Source: Marinobacter subterrani
GTDB lineage: Bacteria > Pseudomonadota > Gammaproteobacteria > Pseudomonadales > Oleiphilaceae
Reading direction: 5' to 3'
Assembly: GCF_001045555.1 (NCBI RefSeq)
Contig: NZ_LFBU01000001.1
Span: 248,001-312,000, forward strand
DNA: 64,000 nt
A program made the translations under genes and the position numbers. Each line of letters starts with the position of its first letter. Positions within the stretch are counted from its first letter, which is position 1. Shown piece by piece: positions 15,105-26,362 of the stretch. The notes beneath the pieces were generated by a model, which searched no databases, was not told the origin of the DNA, and was given only the letters and a program-made list of their open reading frames with translations.

Positions 15105-17729
15105 ATGGGTGAGTTAGCCAAAGAGATCCTGCCGGTCAATATTGAAGATGAGTTAAAACAGTCCTACCTCGATTACGCCATGAGCGTTATTGTCGGGCGG
15201 GCGCTTCCGGATGTGAGGGATGGCCTCAAGCCGGTGCATCGCCGTGTTCTGTTCGCCATGTCCGAACTGAACAATGACTGGAACAAGGCCTACAAGAAAT
15301 CCGCCCGTGTGGTGGGTGATGTTATCGGTAAATATCACCCCCACGGTGACTCTGCGGTTTACGACACCATCGTACGCATGGCCCAGCCATTCTCCCTGCG
15401 CTACCCGCTGGTGGATGGCCAGGGTAACTTCGGTTCCATCGACGGTGATAACGCAGCCGCGATGCGTTACACCGAGATCCGCATGGAGAAGATTGCGCAC
15501 TCCCTGCTGGCGGATCTGGACAAGGAAACCGTCGATTTCGTTGATAACTATGACGGCACCGAGCGGATTCCCGAGGTTCTGCCCACGCGGGTACCCAACC
15601 TGCTGGTAAATGGTTCCTCCGGTATCGCCGTGGGTATGGCCACTAACATTCCGCCCCACAACCTGACGGAAGTGGTTAACGGCTGCCTGGCGCTGATTGA
15701 TAACCCGGATCTTACCGTGGATGAGCTGATGGAGTTCATTCCGGGCCCGGACTTCCCGACTGAGGGCATCATCAATGGCCGCGCCGGCATCGTCGAGGCC
15801 TATCGCACGGGCCGTGGCCGCATCTATATTCGTGCCCGCCACGAAGTCGAGCACGACAACAAGACCAATCGCGACGCGGTCATCATCACCGAGCTGCCGT
15901 ATCAGCTCAACAAGGCGCGCCTGATTGAAAAAATCGCCGAGCTGGTAAAGGAAAAGCGCCTGGAGGGCATTACCGAACTCCGGGACGAATCCAACAAGGA
16001 AGGTATCCGGGTGGTGATCGAGCTGCGTCGGGGTGAGAACCCGGATGTGGTGGTCAATAACCTGTTTGCCCATACCCAGTTGCAGACCGTATTTGGCATT
16101 AACATGGTTGCGCTGATCAATGGCGAGCCGAAAACCCTGAACCTGAAGCAGATGCTGGATGCGTTCGTGCGCCACCGCCGTGAAGTGGTAACTCGCCGAA
16201 CCATTTATGAGCTGCGCAAGGCCCGTGAGCGCGGCCATATTCTTGAAGGTCTCACGGTTGCCCTGGCCAATATTGATGAGATGATCGAGCTGATCAAGGC
16301 CTCGCCCAGCTCGGTGGAAGCGAAAGAAAAGCTGATGGCCAAGGGCTGGGCGCCGGGCGATGTCCTGGCCATGCTGGAGCGCGCAGGCGAAGATGCCTGC
16401 CGCCCGGACGACCTGCCGGAAATCTATGGCCTACGTAACGGTCTGTATTACCTGTCTCCCGAACAGACCCAGGCGATTCTGGATATGCGTCTGCATCGCC
16501 TGACCGGGCTGGAAACCGAGAAGCTTCAGAATGAGTACAAGGATATTCTGGAAAAGATCGCCGGCCTGCTGGAAATCCTGGCCGATCCGGACCGCCTGAT
16601 GCAGGTGATTCGTGAAGAGCTGGAAGCGGTTGTGACCGAGTTTGGTGACGAGCGCCGTACCGAGATCACCAGCTCCCAGCGTGATCTGACCATTGCGGAT
16701 CTGATTGATGAAGAAGACCTGGTGGTGACCATTTCCCACAGTGGTTACGCCAAGACCCAGGCCGTGGAAGACTACCAGGCCCAGCGCCGGGGTGGCCGGG
16801 GCAAGGCGGCGACATCGATGAAGGATGAAGACTTCGTCGAGAAGTTGCTGGTGGCCAATTCCCACGACACCATCCTGTGTTTCTCCAACCGGGGCAAGGT
16901 CTATTGGTTGCGGGTATTCGAGATCCCCCGCGCGAGCCGGGCTTCCCGCGGTCGTCCGATGGTCAACATCCTGCCGCTGGAAGAAAATGAGCGTATCACC
17001 ACCTTCCTGCCGGTGCGTGACTACCCGGAAAACCAGTTTGTACTGATGGCCACCTCCGCCGGTGTCGTCAAGAAGACTCCGTTGCCGAACTTCTCGCGTC
17101 CTCGCAGCAGCGGCCTGATAGCCCTGTCCCTGGACGAAGGCGATACCCTCATCGGCGCTGCTATCACCGAGGGCGACGCCGAAATTATGCTGTTCTCAAG
17201 TGCCGGCAAGGCCGTGCGCTTCAGTGAGGAGGCGGTACGCCCGCTGAGCCGGACCGCCCGTGGTGTTCGGGGTATCCGGATGCCGGAAGGCCATCATGTG
17301 GTGTCGCTGATCATTCCGCAGCAGGGTGGTGTGATTCTGACCGCCAGCGAGAACGGCTACGGCAAGCGGACCGCCATTGACGAGTTCCCCACCTACAGTC
17401 GTGGCAGTCAGGGTGTTATTGCCATGCAGTGCTCTGAGCGGAACGGCAACCTGGTAACCGCGCTTCAACTGTTTGATGGCGATGAGATGATGCTGATATC
17501 CGACAAAGGCACGCTGGTACGCACCCGTACGGATGAGGTTTCCGTGCTGAGCCGGAACACCCAGGGCGTCCGCCTGATTAAACTCAGCCAGGAAGATGAG
17601 CGGCTGGTGGGTGTTGAGCGGATTGCCGAAACCGACGATGACGAACTCGACGGTGAGGAGCCAGGCGACGCGCCAGCAGACATTGGCCCGGAAGATGGTA
17701 GCGAAGGTGAGGGTGCCGGCGAAGAATAA
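15105..17729 (+). CDS. gyrA: DNA gyrase subunit A
   Basis: GyrA breaks and rejoins DNA during negative supercoiling. The 874-residue protein keeps the catalytic Tyr at 122 ([10 protein letters not shown]) and, in the quinolone pocket, Ser83 and Asp87 (GDSAVYD), the wild-type sensitive residues. The C-terminal part has the repeated blades of the beta-pinwheel, for example [15 protein letters not shown] and [15 protein letters not shown], including the GyrA-box-like QRRGGRGK. The tail is acidic ([17 protein letters not shown]). It starts at ATG 15105 behind AAGGAA. It heads a block of amino-acid and translation genes as in related genomes. Confidence 0.98.
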   Translation: MGELAKEILPVNIEDELKQSYLDYAMSVIVGRALPDVRDGLKPVHRRVLFAMSELNNDWNKAYKKSARVVGDVIGKYHPHGDSAVYDTIVRMAQPFSLRYPLVDGQGNFGSIDGDNAAAMRYTEIRMEKIAHSLLADLDKETVDFVDNYDGTERIPEVLPTRVPNLLVNGSSGIAVGMATNIPPHNLTEVVNGCLALIDNPDLTVDELMEFIPGPDFPTEGIINGRAGIVEAYRTGRGRIYIRARHEVEHDNKTNRDAVIITELPYQLNKARLIEKIAELVKEKRLEGITELRDESNKEGIRVVIELRRGENPDVVVNNLFAHTQLQTVFGINMVALINGEPKTLNLKQMLDAFVRHRREVVTRRTIYELRKARERGHILEGLTVALANIDEMIELIKASPSSVEAKEKLMAKGWAPGDVLAMLERAGEDACRPDDLPEIYGLRNGLYYLSPEQTQAILDMRLHRLTGLETEKLQNEYKDILEKIAGLLEILADPDRLMQVIREELEAVVTEFGDERRTEITSSQRDLTIADLIDEEDLVVTISHSGYAKTQAVEDYQAQRRGGRGKAATSMKDEDFVEKLLVANSHDTILCFSNRGKVYWLRVFEIPRASRASRGRPMVNILPLEENERITTFLPVRDYPENQFVLMATSAGVVKKTPLPNFSRPRSSGLIALSLDEGDTLIGAAITEGDAEIMLFSSAGKAVRFSEEAVRPLSRTARGVRGIRMPEGHHVVSLIIPQQGGVILTASENGYGKRTAIDEFPTYSRGSQGVIAMQCSERNGNLVTALQLFDGDEMMLISDKGTLVRTRTDEVSVLSRNTQGVRLIKLSQEDERLVGVERIAETDDDELDGEEPGDAPADIGPEDGSEGEGAGEE

Positions 17730-17780
17730 GCCGGCACCACCGTCCGACAGATTCAGCAAGACTTGAGAGATTACAGCAAC

Positions 17781-18863
17781 ATGAGCAGGGCGTATAACTT
17801 TTGTGCAGGTCCGGCAACGATGCCGGAAAGCGTGCTTCGTCAGGCGCGGGATGAAATGCTCGACTGGCGCGGCACCGGCATGTCGGTGATGGAGATGAGC
17901 CATCGCAGCGACGATTTTGTCGAGATTGCCGAAACTGCAGAAAACGATCTGCGTGAGCTGGCTGGCGTGTCGGACGATTACGCCGTGCTTTTCATGCAGG
18001 GCGGGGCGTCCAGCCAGTTCTCCACCATTCCTCTGAACCTGCTGGGTGACAAGAGTTCGGCAGACTATGTGAATACGGGGATCTGGTCCAAGAAGGCCAT
18101 TGCCGAAGCCAGCCGTTATGGCGAGGTAAATGTGGTGGCCAGCTCGGAGGACAGTGGTTTTACCACGATTCCCGATCAGTCCTCCTGGCAGACCAGTGCT
18201 GATGCGGCTTACCTGCACTACACGCCGAACGAAACCATCGGTGGCCTCGAGTTCGATTTCATCCCGGACAGCCCGGCGGTCCCGCTGGTGGCGGATATGT
18301 CTTCCACCATGCTCTCGCGCCCGGTCGATGTGTCGAAGTTCGGCCTGATCTACGCCGGTGCCCAGAAGAACATCGGCCCCTCCGGTCTGGTTGTGGTGAT
18401 CATTCGCAAGGACCTGCTCGGCAAGGCCCGCAGGGAGACCCCAACCATGATGAACTATCAGGTGATCGCCGATAACGGGTCCATGTACAACACGCCAGCG
18501 ACCTATTCCTGGTACCTGGCAGGCCTGACCTTCCAGTGGCTTAAAGCCCAGGGCGGGGTGAAGGCGATGGGGGAGGTGAACCGGCGCAAGGCCAGTAAGC
18601 TGTATGGCTTCATCGATGCCAACGACTTCTATGCCAACCCCATAGACCCGCGTTTCCGGTCCTGGATGAACGTGCCGTTCACCCTGGCAGACGATGCCCT
18701 GAACGGTGAATTTCTCAAGGGGGCCAATGCCCGGGGTCTGCTGAACCTGGCCGGCCATCGCTCGGTAGGTGGTATGCGTGCGAGTATCTACAACGCCATG
18801 CCCGAAGCTGGTGTGGATGCGCTGATTCAGTACATGACGGAATTTGCGAAGGAGCGTGGCTGA
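17781..18863 (+). CDS. serC: Phosphoserine aminotransferase
   Basis: SerC makes 3-phosphoserine in serine synthesis and also acts in pyridoxal phosphate synthesis. The 360-residue protein begins MSRAYNFCAGPATMPE and holds the PLP lysine in YAGAQKNIGPSG, with substrate-binding HRSVGGMRASIYNA near the end. ATG 17781 was chosen since it starts the conserved NFCAGPA region, and the longer in-frame start at 17763 adds unconserved residues. It lies 51 bases after gyrA and 2 bases before pheA, so it belongs to the downstream aromatic operon. Confidence 0.96.
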   Translation: MSRAYNFCAGPATMPESVLRQARDEMLDWRGTGMSVMEMSHRSDDFVEIAETAENDLRELAGVSDDYAVLFMQGGASSQFSTIPLNLLGDKSSADYVNTGIWSKKAIAEASRYGEVNVVASSEDSGFTTIPDQSSWQTSADAAYLHYTPNETIGGLEFDFIPDSPAVPLVADMSSTMLSRPVDVSKFGLIYAGAQKNIGPSGLVVVIIRKDLLGKARRETPTMMNYQVIADNGSMYNTPATYSWYLAGLTFQWLKAQGGVKAMGEVNRRKASKLYGFIDANDFYANPIDPRFRSWMNVPFTLADDALNGEFLKGANARGLLNLAGHRSVGGMRASIYNAMPEAGVDALIQYMTEFAKERG

Positions 18864-18865
18864 GC

Positions 18866-19963
18866 ATGAGTGATGAGCAGGTCCGGCTCGGAGAGCTGAG
18901 GGACGAGATTGATCAGATTGACCAGAAGATCATGGACCTGATCAGCGCCCGGGCTTCCCGTGCCCAGGAAGTGGCCCACGTTAAAACGACGGCCAATCCG
19001 GGGAAGGATGTGTTTTTCTATCGCCCCGAGCGGGAAGCTCAGGTGTTGCGCCGCATCAAGGAGCAGAATCCCGGGCCCTTGTCCGGTGAAGAAATGGCGC
19101 GCCTGTTCCGGGAGATCATGTCGGCCTGCCTGGCGCTGGAAAAGCCCATGCACATTGCTTTCCTCGGGCCGATGGGCACCTTTACCCAGGCCGCCGCACT
19201 CAAGCATTTTGGCCATTCGGTTGTCAGCGTGCCGCTGCCTGCCATTGATGCAGTATTTCGTGAAGTGGAATCCGGTGCCGCCCACTACGGTGTGGTGCCG
19301 GTAGAGAACTCCACCGAGGGTATGATCAATCACACACTCGATATGTTCATGTCCTCGCCCCTGAAAATCTGCGGCGAGGTGCAGCTGAGGATTCACCATC
19401 ACCTGCTGGTGTCGCCAAAGCACAGAGATGAGGAAATCACCCGGATTTACTCTCACCAGCAGTCCTTCGCCCAGTGTCGCCAATGGCTGGACACCCATCG
19501 CTACGGCGTTGAGCGGGTTACAGTGTCCAGCAATGCGGAAGCGGCCCGGCGCGCCGCTTCCGAGCCGGGAACAGCCGCCATCGCCGGTGATATGGCCGCC
19601 GAACTGTATGGCCTGGAAAAGCTGGCCAACAGCATTGAGGACCGCCCGGACAATACCACCCGTTTCCTTATCATTGGCCGGGAAGAGGTTCCTGCAAGCG
19701 GCCACGACAAGTCCTCTATTCTGGTGTCCATGCGCAACAAGCCCGGGGCGCTGTATCAGTTGCTGGAGCCGTTTCACCGTCACGGGCTCAGCCTGACCCG
19801 CATCGAAACCCGGCCGTCGCCGACCGGCACCTGGGCCTATGTCTTCTACATTGATTTTGAAGGGCATATGGAGGATGAGCAGGTGCGCACGGTTCTCGCA
19901 GAGGTGGATGACGAAGCCGTTGAACTCAAGCGGTTGGGTTCCTACCCGATTGGCGTTCTTTGA
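18866..19963 (+). CDS. pheA: Bifunctional chorismate mutase / prephenate dehydratase (P-protein)
   Basis: PheA turns chorismate into prephenate and then phenylpyruvate, the branch to phenylalanine. The 365-residue protein has an N-terminal AroQ-type mutase (RLGELRDEIDQIDQKIMDLI). The dehydratase domain follows (FLGPMGTFTQAAALKHF, VPVENSTEG, NTTRFLIIGR). A C-terminal ACT domain (KPGALYQLLEPFHRHGLSLT, IETRPSPTGTWAY) carries the residues that sense phenylalanine. It follows serC by 2 bases, and hisC starts about 50 bases later. Confidence 0.96.
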   Translation: MSDEQVRLGELRDEIDQIDQKIMDLISARASRAQEVAHVKTTANPGKDVFFYRPEREAQVLRRIKEQNPGPLSGEEMARLFREIMSACLALEKPMHIAFLGPMGTFTQAAALKHFGHSVVSVPLPAIDAVFREVESGAAHYGVVPVENSTEGMINHTLDMFMSSPLKICGEVQLRIHHHLLVSPKHRDEEITRIYSHQQSFAQCRQWLDTHRYGVERVTVSSNAEAARRAASEPGTAAIAGDMAAELYGLEKLANSIEDRPDNTTRFLIIGREEVPASGHDKSSILVSMRNKPGALYQLLEPFHRHGLSLTRIETRPSPTGTWAYVFYIDFEGHMEDEQVRTVLAEVDDEAVELKRLGSYPIGVL

Positions 19964-20010
19964 GCAGTGCCGGCTGGTGGTATTTGAACAGACAGTGTTG
20001 AGGATGATGT

Positions 20011-21135
20011 ATGGCCATTGATTATCAGAGTCTGGCGGTCCGGGGTGTGCAGGCGCTTTCGCCCTACCAGCCGGGCAAGCCGATTGACGAGCTGGCCCGG
20101 GAGCTCGGGCTGAATCCGGCTGAAATCATCAAGCTTGCCAGTAATGAAAATCCGCTTGGACCAAGCGAAAAGGCGCTTTCAGCCGCCCGCGAGGCATTGT
20201 CGGAACTCTGCCTCTACCCGGACGGCAACGGCTTCAATCTGAAGCAGGCGCTGTCCAGACGTCTGGGTGTCGGGATGGATCAGATCACCCTCGGCAATGG
20301 CTCCAACGATGTTCTGGAAGTCATTGCCCGGTGTTTCGCCGATGCGGATTCCGAGGTTATTTTCTCCCAGTACGCCTTCGCCGTGTACCCCCTGGTGACC
20401 CAGGCGATCGGCGCAAAGGGTGTCTCCGTACCTGCCCGTGACTGGGGCCATGACCTGGATGCCATGGCCGCCGCGGTAACTGACCGTACCCGCCTGGTGT
20501 TTGTTGCCAACCCGAACAATCCTACCGGTACCGTGCACAAAGCCGGTGCCATTGAGGCGTTTCTGGAAAAGATTCCGGCAAATGTGCTGGTGGTTCTTGA
20601 TGAGGCTTACTGCGAATACCTGACTGGCAGCGACTACCCGGACGGTGTTGAGCTGCTGGCCCGGTTCCCGAACCTGATTGTGTGCCGGACCTTTTCCAAG
20701 GCCTGGGGGCTGGCGGCCTTGCGGGTAGGCTACAGCGTCTGCTCGCCCGCCATCGCCGATATCCTGAACCGGGTGCGTCAGCCCTTTAACGTCGATACGG
20801 TGGCCCTTTCGGCGGCGACCGCAGTGCTGGATGACGAAGATTACCTGCAGCGCTCCCGGGATGTGAACAGCGCCGGCCTGCGTCAGCTTGACCAGGCATT
20901 TGATCGCATGGGGCTGCGCTACATCCCCTCGGCCGGCAATTTTATCGCGGTAGAAGTGGGAGAGAATGCCATGGGCGTTTACCAGGCGCTGCTGGCGCAC
21001 GGCGTCATCGTTCGTCCGGTTGCCGGATACGGCATGCCCCGTCACCTCCGGGTCTCGGTAGGGCTTCCGGCAGAGAACGAACGGTTTATCGGCGCGCTTA
21101 CCAAGGCACTGACATCGTCGGGGCTGAGCGACTGA
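20011..21135 (+). CDS. hisC: Histidinol-phosphate / aromatic aminotransferase HisC
   Basis: This 374-residue class I/II PLP aminotransferase has the lysine motif FSKAWGLAALRVGY, the ASNENPLGPS start and the arginine site RVSVGLPAENERF. It converts imidazole-acetol phosphate in histidine synthesis. Its position between pheA and tyrA-aroA suggests that it also, or mainly, serves the last step of phenylalanine and tyrosine synthesis, as proposed for similar clusters. The next gene begins 1 base after its stop. Confidence 0.93.
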   Translation: MAIDYQSLAVRGVQALSPYQPGKPIDELARELGLNPAEIIKLASNENPLGPSEKALSAAREALSELCLYPDGNGFNLKQALSRRLGVGMDQITLGNGSNDVLEVIARCFADADSEVIFSQYAFAVYPLVTQAIGAKGVSVPARDWGHDLDAMAAAVTDRTRLVFVANPNNPTGTVHKAGAIEAFLEKIPANVLVVLDEAYCEYLTGSDYPDGVELLARFPNLIVCRTFSKAWGLAALRVGYSVCSPAIADILNRVRQPFNVDTVALSAATAVLDDEDYLQRSRDVNSAGLRQLDQAFDRMGLRYIPSAGNFIAVEVGENAMGVYQALLAHGVIVRPVAGYGMPRHLRVSVGLPAENERFIGALTKALTSSGLSD

Positions 21136-21136
21136 A

Positions 21137-23365
21137 ATGGCGCTTTCCGAACCTCTGTTCAAACGGGTTGCCGTCATTGGTCTGGGACTGATCGGTGGCT
21201 CGCTGGCCAGCGCAATCCGGCGCAACGGCCTGGCCAGTACCGTGGTTGGTGTGGACCAGCGTGCTGAGGAGTTACAGCTCGGAAAAGTGCTCGGGATTGT
21301 CGATGAAACGGCCTTTACGGTGGCCGAGGCGGTTCAGGGGGCTGACCTGGTGGTGCTTGCGGTGCCGGTTCGGGCCACTCGCGCTGTTCTCGAGGAAGTT
21401 CGGACAGTTCTGGAGCCGGGCGCCGTTCTGACGGACGTTGGTAGCACCAAGTCCAGCTTTGTGGCAGATGTTGAGGCGGTCTTTGGTTGCCTGTCGCCAC
21501 TGGTGATTCCCGGCCATCCGATTGCCGGCTCGGAAAAGAGCGGTATCCACGCGGCTGATCCGGAGCTTTTCGCCCATCACAAGGTCATTCTCACGCCCCC
21601 GGATAACGTCAGTGAGCCCCATCTGGCCAGGCTCAAAGCGCTTTGGGAAGGCTGCGGCGCCACGGTGCTGACGATGTCCGTGGCCTATCACGACGAAGTG
21701 CTGGCGGCCACCAGCCATTTGCCCCACCTGATTGCGTTTTCCCTGGTTGATACGCTGGCGGGGGAAGACGAGAACATGGATATTTTCCGTTATGCTGCCG
21801 GTGGCTTCCGGGACTTTACCCGGATTGCGGCCAGTGATCCGGTGATGTGGCACGATATCTTTCTGTCGAACCGCGAGGCGGTTCTTCGCGTTATCGACCA
21901 TTTCACGCACGACCTGGAACAGCTGCGCACCGCCATTGCCAATCAGGACAGTGCAACCCTGTTACGGGTTTTCAGTCGCGCCAAGGCGGCGCGTGAACAT
22001 TTTTCCAAGATGCTCTCAGGACAGGCTTACGTGACAAAAAACAGTGAAAAGCAGGTGACGTTCCGTCTTCAGCCCGGTGGCGCGATTTCCGGCGATATCC
22101 GCGTGCCGGGTGACAAATCCATGTCCCACCGCTCGATCATGCTCGGTGCGCTTGCCGACGGTGTAACCGAGGTCAAGGGCTTCCTGGAAGGCGAGGACAG
22201 CCTGGCTACCCTTCAGGCGTTCCGGGATATGGGGGTAACCATCGAGGGTCCGGAGGATGGCTTTGTCCGGATTCACGGTGTGGGCATGCACGGCCTGCAG
22301 GCGCCCCGTGGCCCGTTGTACCTCGGCAATTCGGGAACCGCGATGCGGTTGTTTGCCGGACTGCTCGCGGCCCAGCCCTTCGATTCCGAGCTGACTGGCG
22401 ACGCCAGTCTGTCAGGGCGTCCCATGGGCCGGGTGGCGGATCCTTTACGGGCCATGGGCGCAGTGATAGATACCGCTGAAGGCGGGCGCCCGCCGCTCAG
22501 GATCCGGGGTGGCCAGAAGCTTTCCGGAATCCATTATGAGATGCCGGTGGCCAGTGCCCAGGTCAAATCCTGCCTGTTGCTGGCAGGGCTCTACGCCGAA
22601 GGCAGTACTTCTGTTACCGAGCCGGCACCCACGCGCGACCATACCGAGCGCATGCTGGCGGGCTTTGGCTACCACGTACACCGTGACGGTGCGACCGCCA
22701 GTGTCAGCGGCGGGGACAAGCTGACGGCCACCAATATTGACGTACCGGCTGACATTTCCTCCTCTGCGTTTTTCCTGGTGGCGGCCAGTATTGCGCCCGG
22801 GTCCGACCTGATCCTGCGTCATGTCGGGATGAACCCGACCCGTGTCGGTGTCATCAATATCCTGCGGCAGATGGGTGCCAACATCGAGGTTCTGGACGAG
22901 CGTGAAATTGGTGGTGAGCCGGTCGCCGACCTGCGGGTTCGTTCCGCAGAACTGCGGGGAATTGATATTCCGGAAGACCAGGTTCCGCTGGCGATTGACG
23001 AGTTCCCGGTTCTGTTTATTGCGGCAACCTGCGCCAATGGCCGCACGGTGCTTCGCGGTGCGGAAGAGTTGCGGGTGAAGGAAAGTGACCGGATCCAGGT
23101 GATGGCCGACGGGCTCGCGGCCGTAGGTGTGGAGACAACCGTAACACCCGGTGGCATCATCATAGACGGTGGCCAGACTATTGGTGGTGGCACCGTCAAC
23201 AGCCACGGTGACCACCGTATCGCCATGTCCTTCGCCGTTGCATCGCTTCGGTCCAGGGGCGAGATCATGGTGACCGACTGCGCTAATGTGGCAACGTCTT
23301 TCCCCGGATTTGTGGAACTTGCCAGGGGTACGGGGATCAATATCTCAGCCGAGGGGGCTGAATGA
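21137..23365 (+). CDS. tyrA-aroA: Fused prephenate dehydrogenase and EPSP synthase (TyrA-AroA)
   Basis: One 742-residue chain joins two enzymes of aromatic synthesis. Residues up to about 290 are TyrA, with NAD-binding [14 protein letters not shown] and [21 protein letters not shown] and the catalytic His in ATSHLPHL. From about residue 305 the chain is AroA, with [38 protein letters not shown] and [10 protein letters not shown], which makes EPSP from shikimate 3-phosphate. A short linker joins them ([15 protein letters not shown]). The fusion is known in Pseudomonas and relatives. The stop overlaps the cmk start by 4 bases. Confidence 0.96.
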   Translation: MALSEPLFKRVAVIGLGLIGGSLASAIRRNGLASTVVGVDQRAEELQLGKVLGIVDETAFTVAEAVQGADLVVLAVPVRATRAVLEEVRTVLEPGAVLTDVGSTKSSFVADVEAVFGCLSPLVIPGHPIAGSEKSGIHAADPELFAHHKVILTPPDNVSEPHLARLKALWEGCGATVLTMSVAYHDEVLAATSHLPHLIAFSLVDTLAGEDENMDIFRYAAGGFRDFTRIAASDPVMWHDIFLSNREAVLRVIDHFTHDLEQLRTAIANQDSATLLRVFSRAKAAREHFSKMLSGQAYVTKNSEKQVTFRLQPGGAISGDIRVPGDKSMSHRSIMLGALADGVTEVKGFLEGEDSLATLQAFRDMGVTIEGPEDGFVRIHGVGMHGLQAPRGPLYLGNSGTAMRLFAGLLAAQPFDSELTGDASLSGRPMGRVADPLRAMGAVIDTAEGGRPPLRIRGGQKLSGIHYEMPVASAQVKSCLLLAGLYAEGSTSVTEPAPTRDHTERMLAGFGYHVHRDGATASVSGGDKLTATNIDVPADISSSAFFLVAASIAPGSDLILRHVGMNPTRVGVINILRQMGANIEVLDEREIGGEPVADLRVRSAELRGIDIPEDQVPLAIDEFPVLFIAATCANGRTVLRGAEELRVKESDRIQVMADGLAAVGVETTVTPGGIIIDGGQTIGGGTVNSHGDHRIAMSFAVASLRSRGEIMVTDCANVATSFPGFVELARGTGINISAEGAE

Positions 23366-24045
23366 TGGTGGATCGCAATGCACCGGTCATTGCCGTGGAC
23401 GGCCCCGGTGGTTCCGGTAAAGGGACGATTACCCAGATGCTGGCCAGAAAACTGGGCTGGCACTTGCTGGACAGCGGGGCCCTGTACCGGCTTACGGCAT
23501 TGGCCGCCCTCCGCCAGGGAGTGTCTCTGGACGATGAAGAAGGCCTGGTGAGAGTTGCCGCCGGGCTGGATGTGGCCTTTGAACCGACGCCCGAAGGTGA
23601 GCCGGTGAAGGTGATTCTGGCGGGGCAGGATGTGACCGCAGATATACGTACGGAATCAACGGGCGACAACGCCTCGAAGGTGGCTGTGATCCAGCCGGTT
23701 CGCGACGCGCTGTTGCAGCGCCAGCGGGACTTCCGGCAGGCTCCGGGCCTGGTGGCCGATGGCCGCGACATGGGCACGGTGGTGTTCCCGGATGCGCCGG
23801 TCAAGATTTTCCTGACGGCAAGTGCCGAGGAGAGGGCCCGGCGGCGTTACAGCCAGTTGAAGGGCGCAGGTGTCGATGTTAACATTGACGCCCTTTTAGA
23901 GGAGATACGGGTTCGTGATGAACGGGATATGAACCGTTCCGCTGCCCCTCTCAAACCCGCGGATGATGCGCAAGTCATTGATTCTACGGGGTTGAGTATA
24001 GAAGAGGTGTTAGACAGGTGTATGGCCGCAGCAGGTCAGGCCTGA
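23362..24045 (+). CDS. cmk: Cytidylate kinase
   Basis: Cmk phosphorylates CMP and dCMP. The 227-residue protein has the P-loop [25 protein letters not shown] for nucleotide recognition, [20 protein letters not shown] and the lid [11 protein letters not shown]. It starts at ATG 23362 inside the tyrA-aroA stop (ATGA), with a second ATG three bases on, and is therefore coupled to that gene. It precedes rpsA, the order found widely in gammaproteobacteria. Confidence 0.97.
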   Translation: MMVDRNAPVIAVDGPGGSGKGTITQMLARKLGWHLLDSGALYRLTALAALRQGVSLDDEEGLVRVAAGLDVAFEPTPEGEPVKVILAGQDVTADIRTESTGDNASKVAVIQPVRDALLQRQRDFRQAPGLVADGRDMGTVVFPDAPVKIFLTASAEERARRRYSQLKGAGVDVNIDALLEEIRVRDERDMNRSAAPLKPADDAQVIDSTGLSIEEVLDRCMAAAGQA

Positions 24046-24175
24046 CTACACCTTTTTGTCGTTGAAATGCCGGATCCAGCGTTATCTGCCAGCCACAGGC
24101 TTGATCCGGAACTTATTAACAGACCGTGTTGCTGGTGGCACGGAGTACACTTGCGTTGATCATATAGGACTCATA
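24046..24175 (+). promoter_or_regulatory. rpsA leader with pairing segments
   Basis: The 130 bases between cmk and rpsA contain CCGGATC (24070-24076) and its complement GATCCGG (24103-24109), with a smaller AGCC-ACA-GGCT hairpin between them. In enterobacteria S1 represses its own translation through a structured leader, so this may be the matching element. No clear Shine-Dalgarno sequence precedes the rpsA ATG, which also fits S1 leaders. Function is inferred. Confidence 0.4.
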
Positions 24176-25870
24176 ATGAGCGAGAGCTTTGCGGATCTTT
24201 TTGAAGAAAGCCTGAAAGAAATTGACATGCAGCCAGGTTCCATCGTCCAGGGAACCGTAGTGGATGTCGACAACGACTGGGTCACCGTTAACGCCGGGCT
24301 GAAGTCCGAAGGCGTTATCCCCGCCTCCCAGTTCCTGAACGAAAAAGGCGAGTTGGAAATTGCTATCGGCGATGTTGTCGATGTAGCTCTCGACGCTGTG
24401 GAAGACGGTTTCGGTGAAACCCGTCTGTCCCGTGAAAAGGCCAAGCGTGCAGAATCCTGGAAAGTGCTCGAGAAGTCTTTCGAAGCCGAGGAAGTGGTTA
24501 AGGGTATCATCAATGGCAAGGTCAAGGGTGGTTTCACCGTCGATCTGGCCGGTATCCGTGCCTTCCTGCCGGGCTCTCTGGTAGATGTTCGTCCGGTTCG
24601 CGATACCGCGCACCTGGAGAACAAGGAACTCGAATTCAAGGTTATCAAGCTCGACCAGAAGCGTAACAACGTGGTTGTTTCCCGCCGCGCCGTTCTGGAA
24701 GCTGAAAACAGTGCCGAGCGTGAAGCTTTGCTGGAAACCCTCACCGAGGGTATGGAAATCAAGGGTATCGTCAAGAACCTGACCGACTACGGTGCATTCG
24801 TGGATCTGGGCGGTGTTGACGGCCTGCTGCACATTACCGATATGGCCTGGAAGCGCATCAAGCATCCGAGCGAAATCGTCAACGTGGGCGATGAGATCAG
24901 CGTCAAGGTTCTGAAGTTTGATCGTGAGCGCAACCGTGTATCCCTCGGCCTGAAGCAGCTGGGCGAAGATCCCTGGGTCGATATCAAGGGTCGTTATCCC
25001 GAAGGCAGCAAGGTTACTGCCCGCGTTACCAACCTGACGGATTACGGCTGCTTTGCCGAGCTGGAAGAAGGTGTTGAAGGTCTGGTTCACGTCTCTGAAA
25101 TGGACTGGACCAACAAGAACATCCATCCGTCCAAGGTTGTCCAGGTGGGCGACGAAGTGGGCGTGATGATTCTGGATATCGACGAGGAGCGTCGTCGTAT
25201 CTCCCTGGGTATCAAGCAGTGCGTGTCCAACCCGTGGGAAGATTTCTCCAGCAACTTCAACAAGGGCGACCGCATCTCCGGCAAGATCAAGTCAATTACT
25301 GACTTCGGTATCTTCATCGGTCTGGACGGCGGCATCGACGGTCTGGTTCACCTGTCTGACATCAGCTGGAACGAGACTGGTGAAGAAGCGGTTCGTGAAT
25401 ACAAGAAGGGTGACGAAGTTGAAACCGTTATCCTGTCTGTTGATCCGGAGCGTGAGCGTATCTCCCTGGGCATCAAGCAGCTCGAGAGCGATCCGTTCGC
25501 CGAGTTTGTCCAACTGAACGACAAGGGCTCTATCGTCAAGGGTACTGTCTCCGCGGTTGATGCCAAGGCAGCGACCATTGCCCTGAATGATGAAGTTGAA
25601 GCTGTACTGAAAGCCTCTGAAATCAGCCGGGACCGCGTTGAAGACGCACGCAACGCGCTGAAGGAAGGCGAAGAAGTAGAAGCCAAGATCATCAGCATTG
25701 ATCGCAAGAACCGCATTATCAACCTGTCTGTGAAGTCCAAAGATGTTGAGGACGACAAGCAGGCACTGGAAAATGTGCGGACCAAAACTGCCGAAACGTC
25801 TTCTGGTGCGACCACCATTGGTGATCTCATCAAGGAGCAGATGCAGCAGCAAAACGCCAACAAGGAATAA
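24176..25870 (+). CDS. rpsA: 30S ribosomal protein S1
   Basis: S1 binds mRNA leaders on the 30S subunit and is needed to start translation of most mRNAs. The 564-residue protein begins [20 protein letters not shown] and holds six S1 repeats, recognisable by segments such as [40 protein letters not shown] and [23 protein letters not shown] 24176 was chosen because it starts the conserved N-terminus. The longer frame from 24056 is only leader. A terminator follows 15 bases after the stop. Confidence 0.97.
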   Translation: MSESFADLFEESLKEIDMQPGSIVQGTVVDVDNDWVTVNAGLKSEGVIPASQFLNEKGELEIAIGDVVDVALDAVEDGFGETRLSREKAKRAESWKVLEKSFEAEEVVKGIINGKVKGGFTVDLAGIRAFLPGSLVDVRPVRDTAHLENKELEFKVIKLDQKRNNVVVSRRAVLEAENSAEREALLETLTEGMEIKGIVKNLTDYGAFVDLGGVDGLLHITDMAWKRIKHPSEIVNVGDEISVKVLKFDRERNRVSLGLKQLGEDPWVDIKGRYPEGSKVTARVTNLTDYGCFAELEEGVEGLVHVSEMDWTNKNIHPSKVVQVGDEVGVMILDIDEERRRISLGIKQCVSNPWEDFSSNFNKGDRISGKIKSITDFGIFIGLDGGIDGLVHLSDISWNETGEEAVREYKKGDEVETVILSVDPERERISLGIKQLESDPFAEFVQLNDKGSIVKGTVSAVDAKAATIALNDEVEAVLKASEISRDRVEDARNALKEGEEVEAKIISIDRKNRIINLSVKSKDVEDDKQALENVRTKTAETSSGATTIGDLIKEQMQQQNANKE

Positions 25871-25885
25871 ATTTCCGGTTGGTAC

Positions 25886-25919
25886 GAAAAAAAACGGGCT
25901 CTAAGAGCCCGTTTTTTTT
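25886..25919 (+). terminator. Rho-independent terminator after rpsA
   Basis: ACGGGCTC (25894-25901) and GAGCCCGT (25905-25912) pair around a TAA loop. The stem is preceded by a run of eight A and followed by eight T, a strong intrinsic terminator that could work in both directions. Confidence 0.93.
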
Positions 25920-26005
25920 GTGTTTTTTTCTGGTTTGGCTAAACTAGGTAGTCATGGGAATCCGGTAACAGACGGCCGAATAATAACGAAAGAGGGAATC
26001 GCCTC

Positions 26006-26302
26006 ATGACGAAGTCCGAATTGGTTGAGCTGATTGCGTCCAAGCAGACGCAGCTCTCCGTTAAAGATGTCGAACTGGCTGTAAAAACCATCATTGAGCA
26101 CATGTCCCAGTCGCTCGCTGATGGACAGAGAATCGAGATTCGGGGATTTGGCAGTTTTTCCCTTCATCACCGGGCGGCACGGACCGGTCGCAACCCGAAA
26201 ACGGGTGAATCTGTGCAGTTACCCGCCAAGTTTGTGCCGCATTTCAAGCCGGGAAAGGAATTGAGAGAGCAGGTGAACGACAGTCTCAAGAAAGGCTTTT
26301 AA
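26006..26302 (+). CDS. ihfB: Integration host factor subunit beta
   Basis: IhfB forms the IHF dimer that bends DNA strongly at specific sites. The 98-residue protein has the HU/IHF fold with the DNA-arm motif [20 protein letters not shown] and the signature [16 protein letters not shown]. It starts at ATG 26006 with a GAGGG site. It lies after rpsA and its terminator, as in many gammaproteobacteria, so it must have its own promoter. The lapAB promoter overlaps its stop codon. Confidence 0.97.
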   Translation: MTKSELVELIASKQTQLSVKDVELAVKTIIEHMSQSLADGQRIEIRGFGSFSLHHRAARTGRNPKTGESVQLPAKFVPHFKPGKELREQVNDSLKKGF

Positions 26303-26327
26303 CAGCTGCTCAGGGAATGCGTATAAT
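26299..26327 (+). promoter_or_regulatory. Sigma70-type promoter for lapA-lapB
   Basis: The -35 box TTAACA (26299-26304, overlapping the ihfB stop) and the -10 box TATAAT (26322-26327) are separated by 17 bases. That is five of six and six of six matches to consensus. The predicted start lies about 30 bases before the lapA ATG. Confidence 0.8.
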
Positions 26328-26362
26328 CCGGGCTCAAACGGCCCTTTGGGAGTGCTATCGCT

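Noticed and set aside
17196..18758. 520-codon open frame on the minus strand
   Set aside because: It lies antisense to the end of gyrA and to serC, both certain genes; its composition (His-, Gly- and Arg-rich with no motif) is that of a GC-rich shadow frame.
24116..25126. 336-codon minus-strand frame
   Set aside because: It is the mirror of the repeated S1 domains of rpsA.
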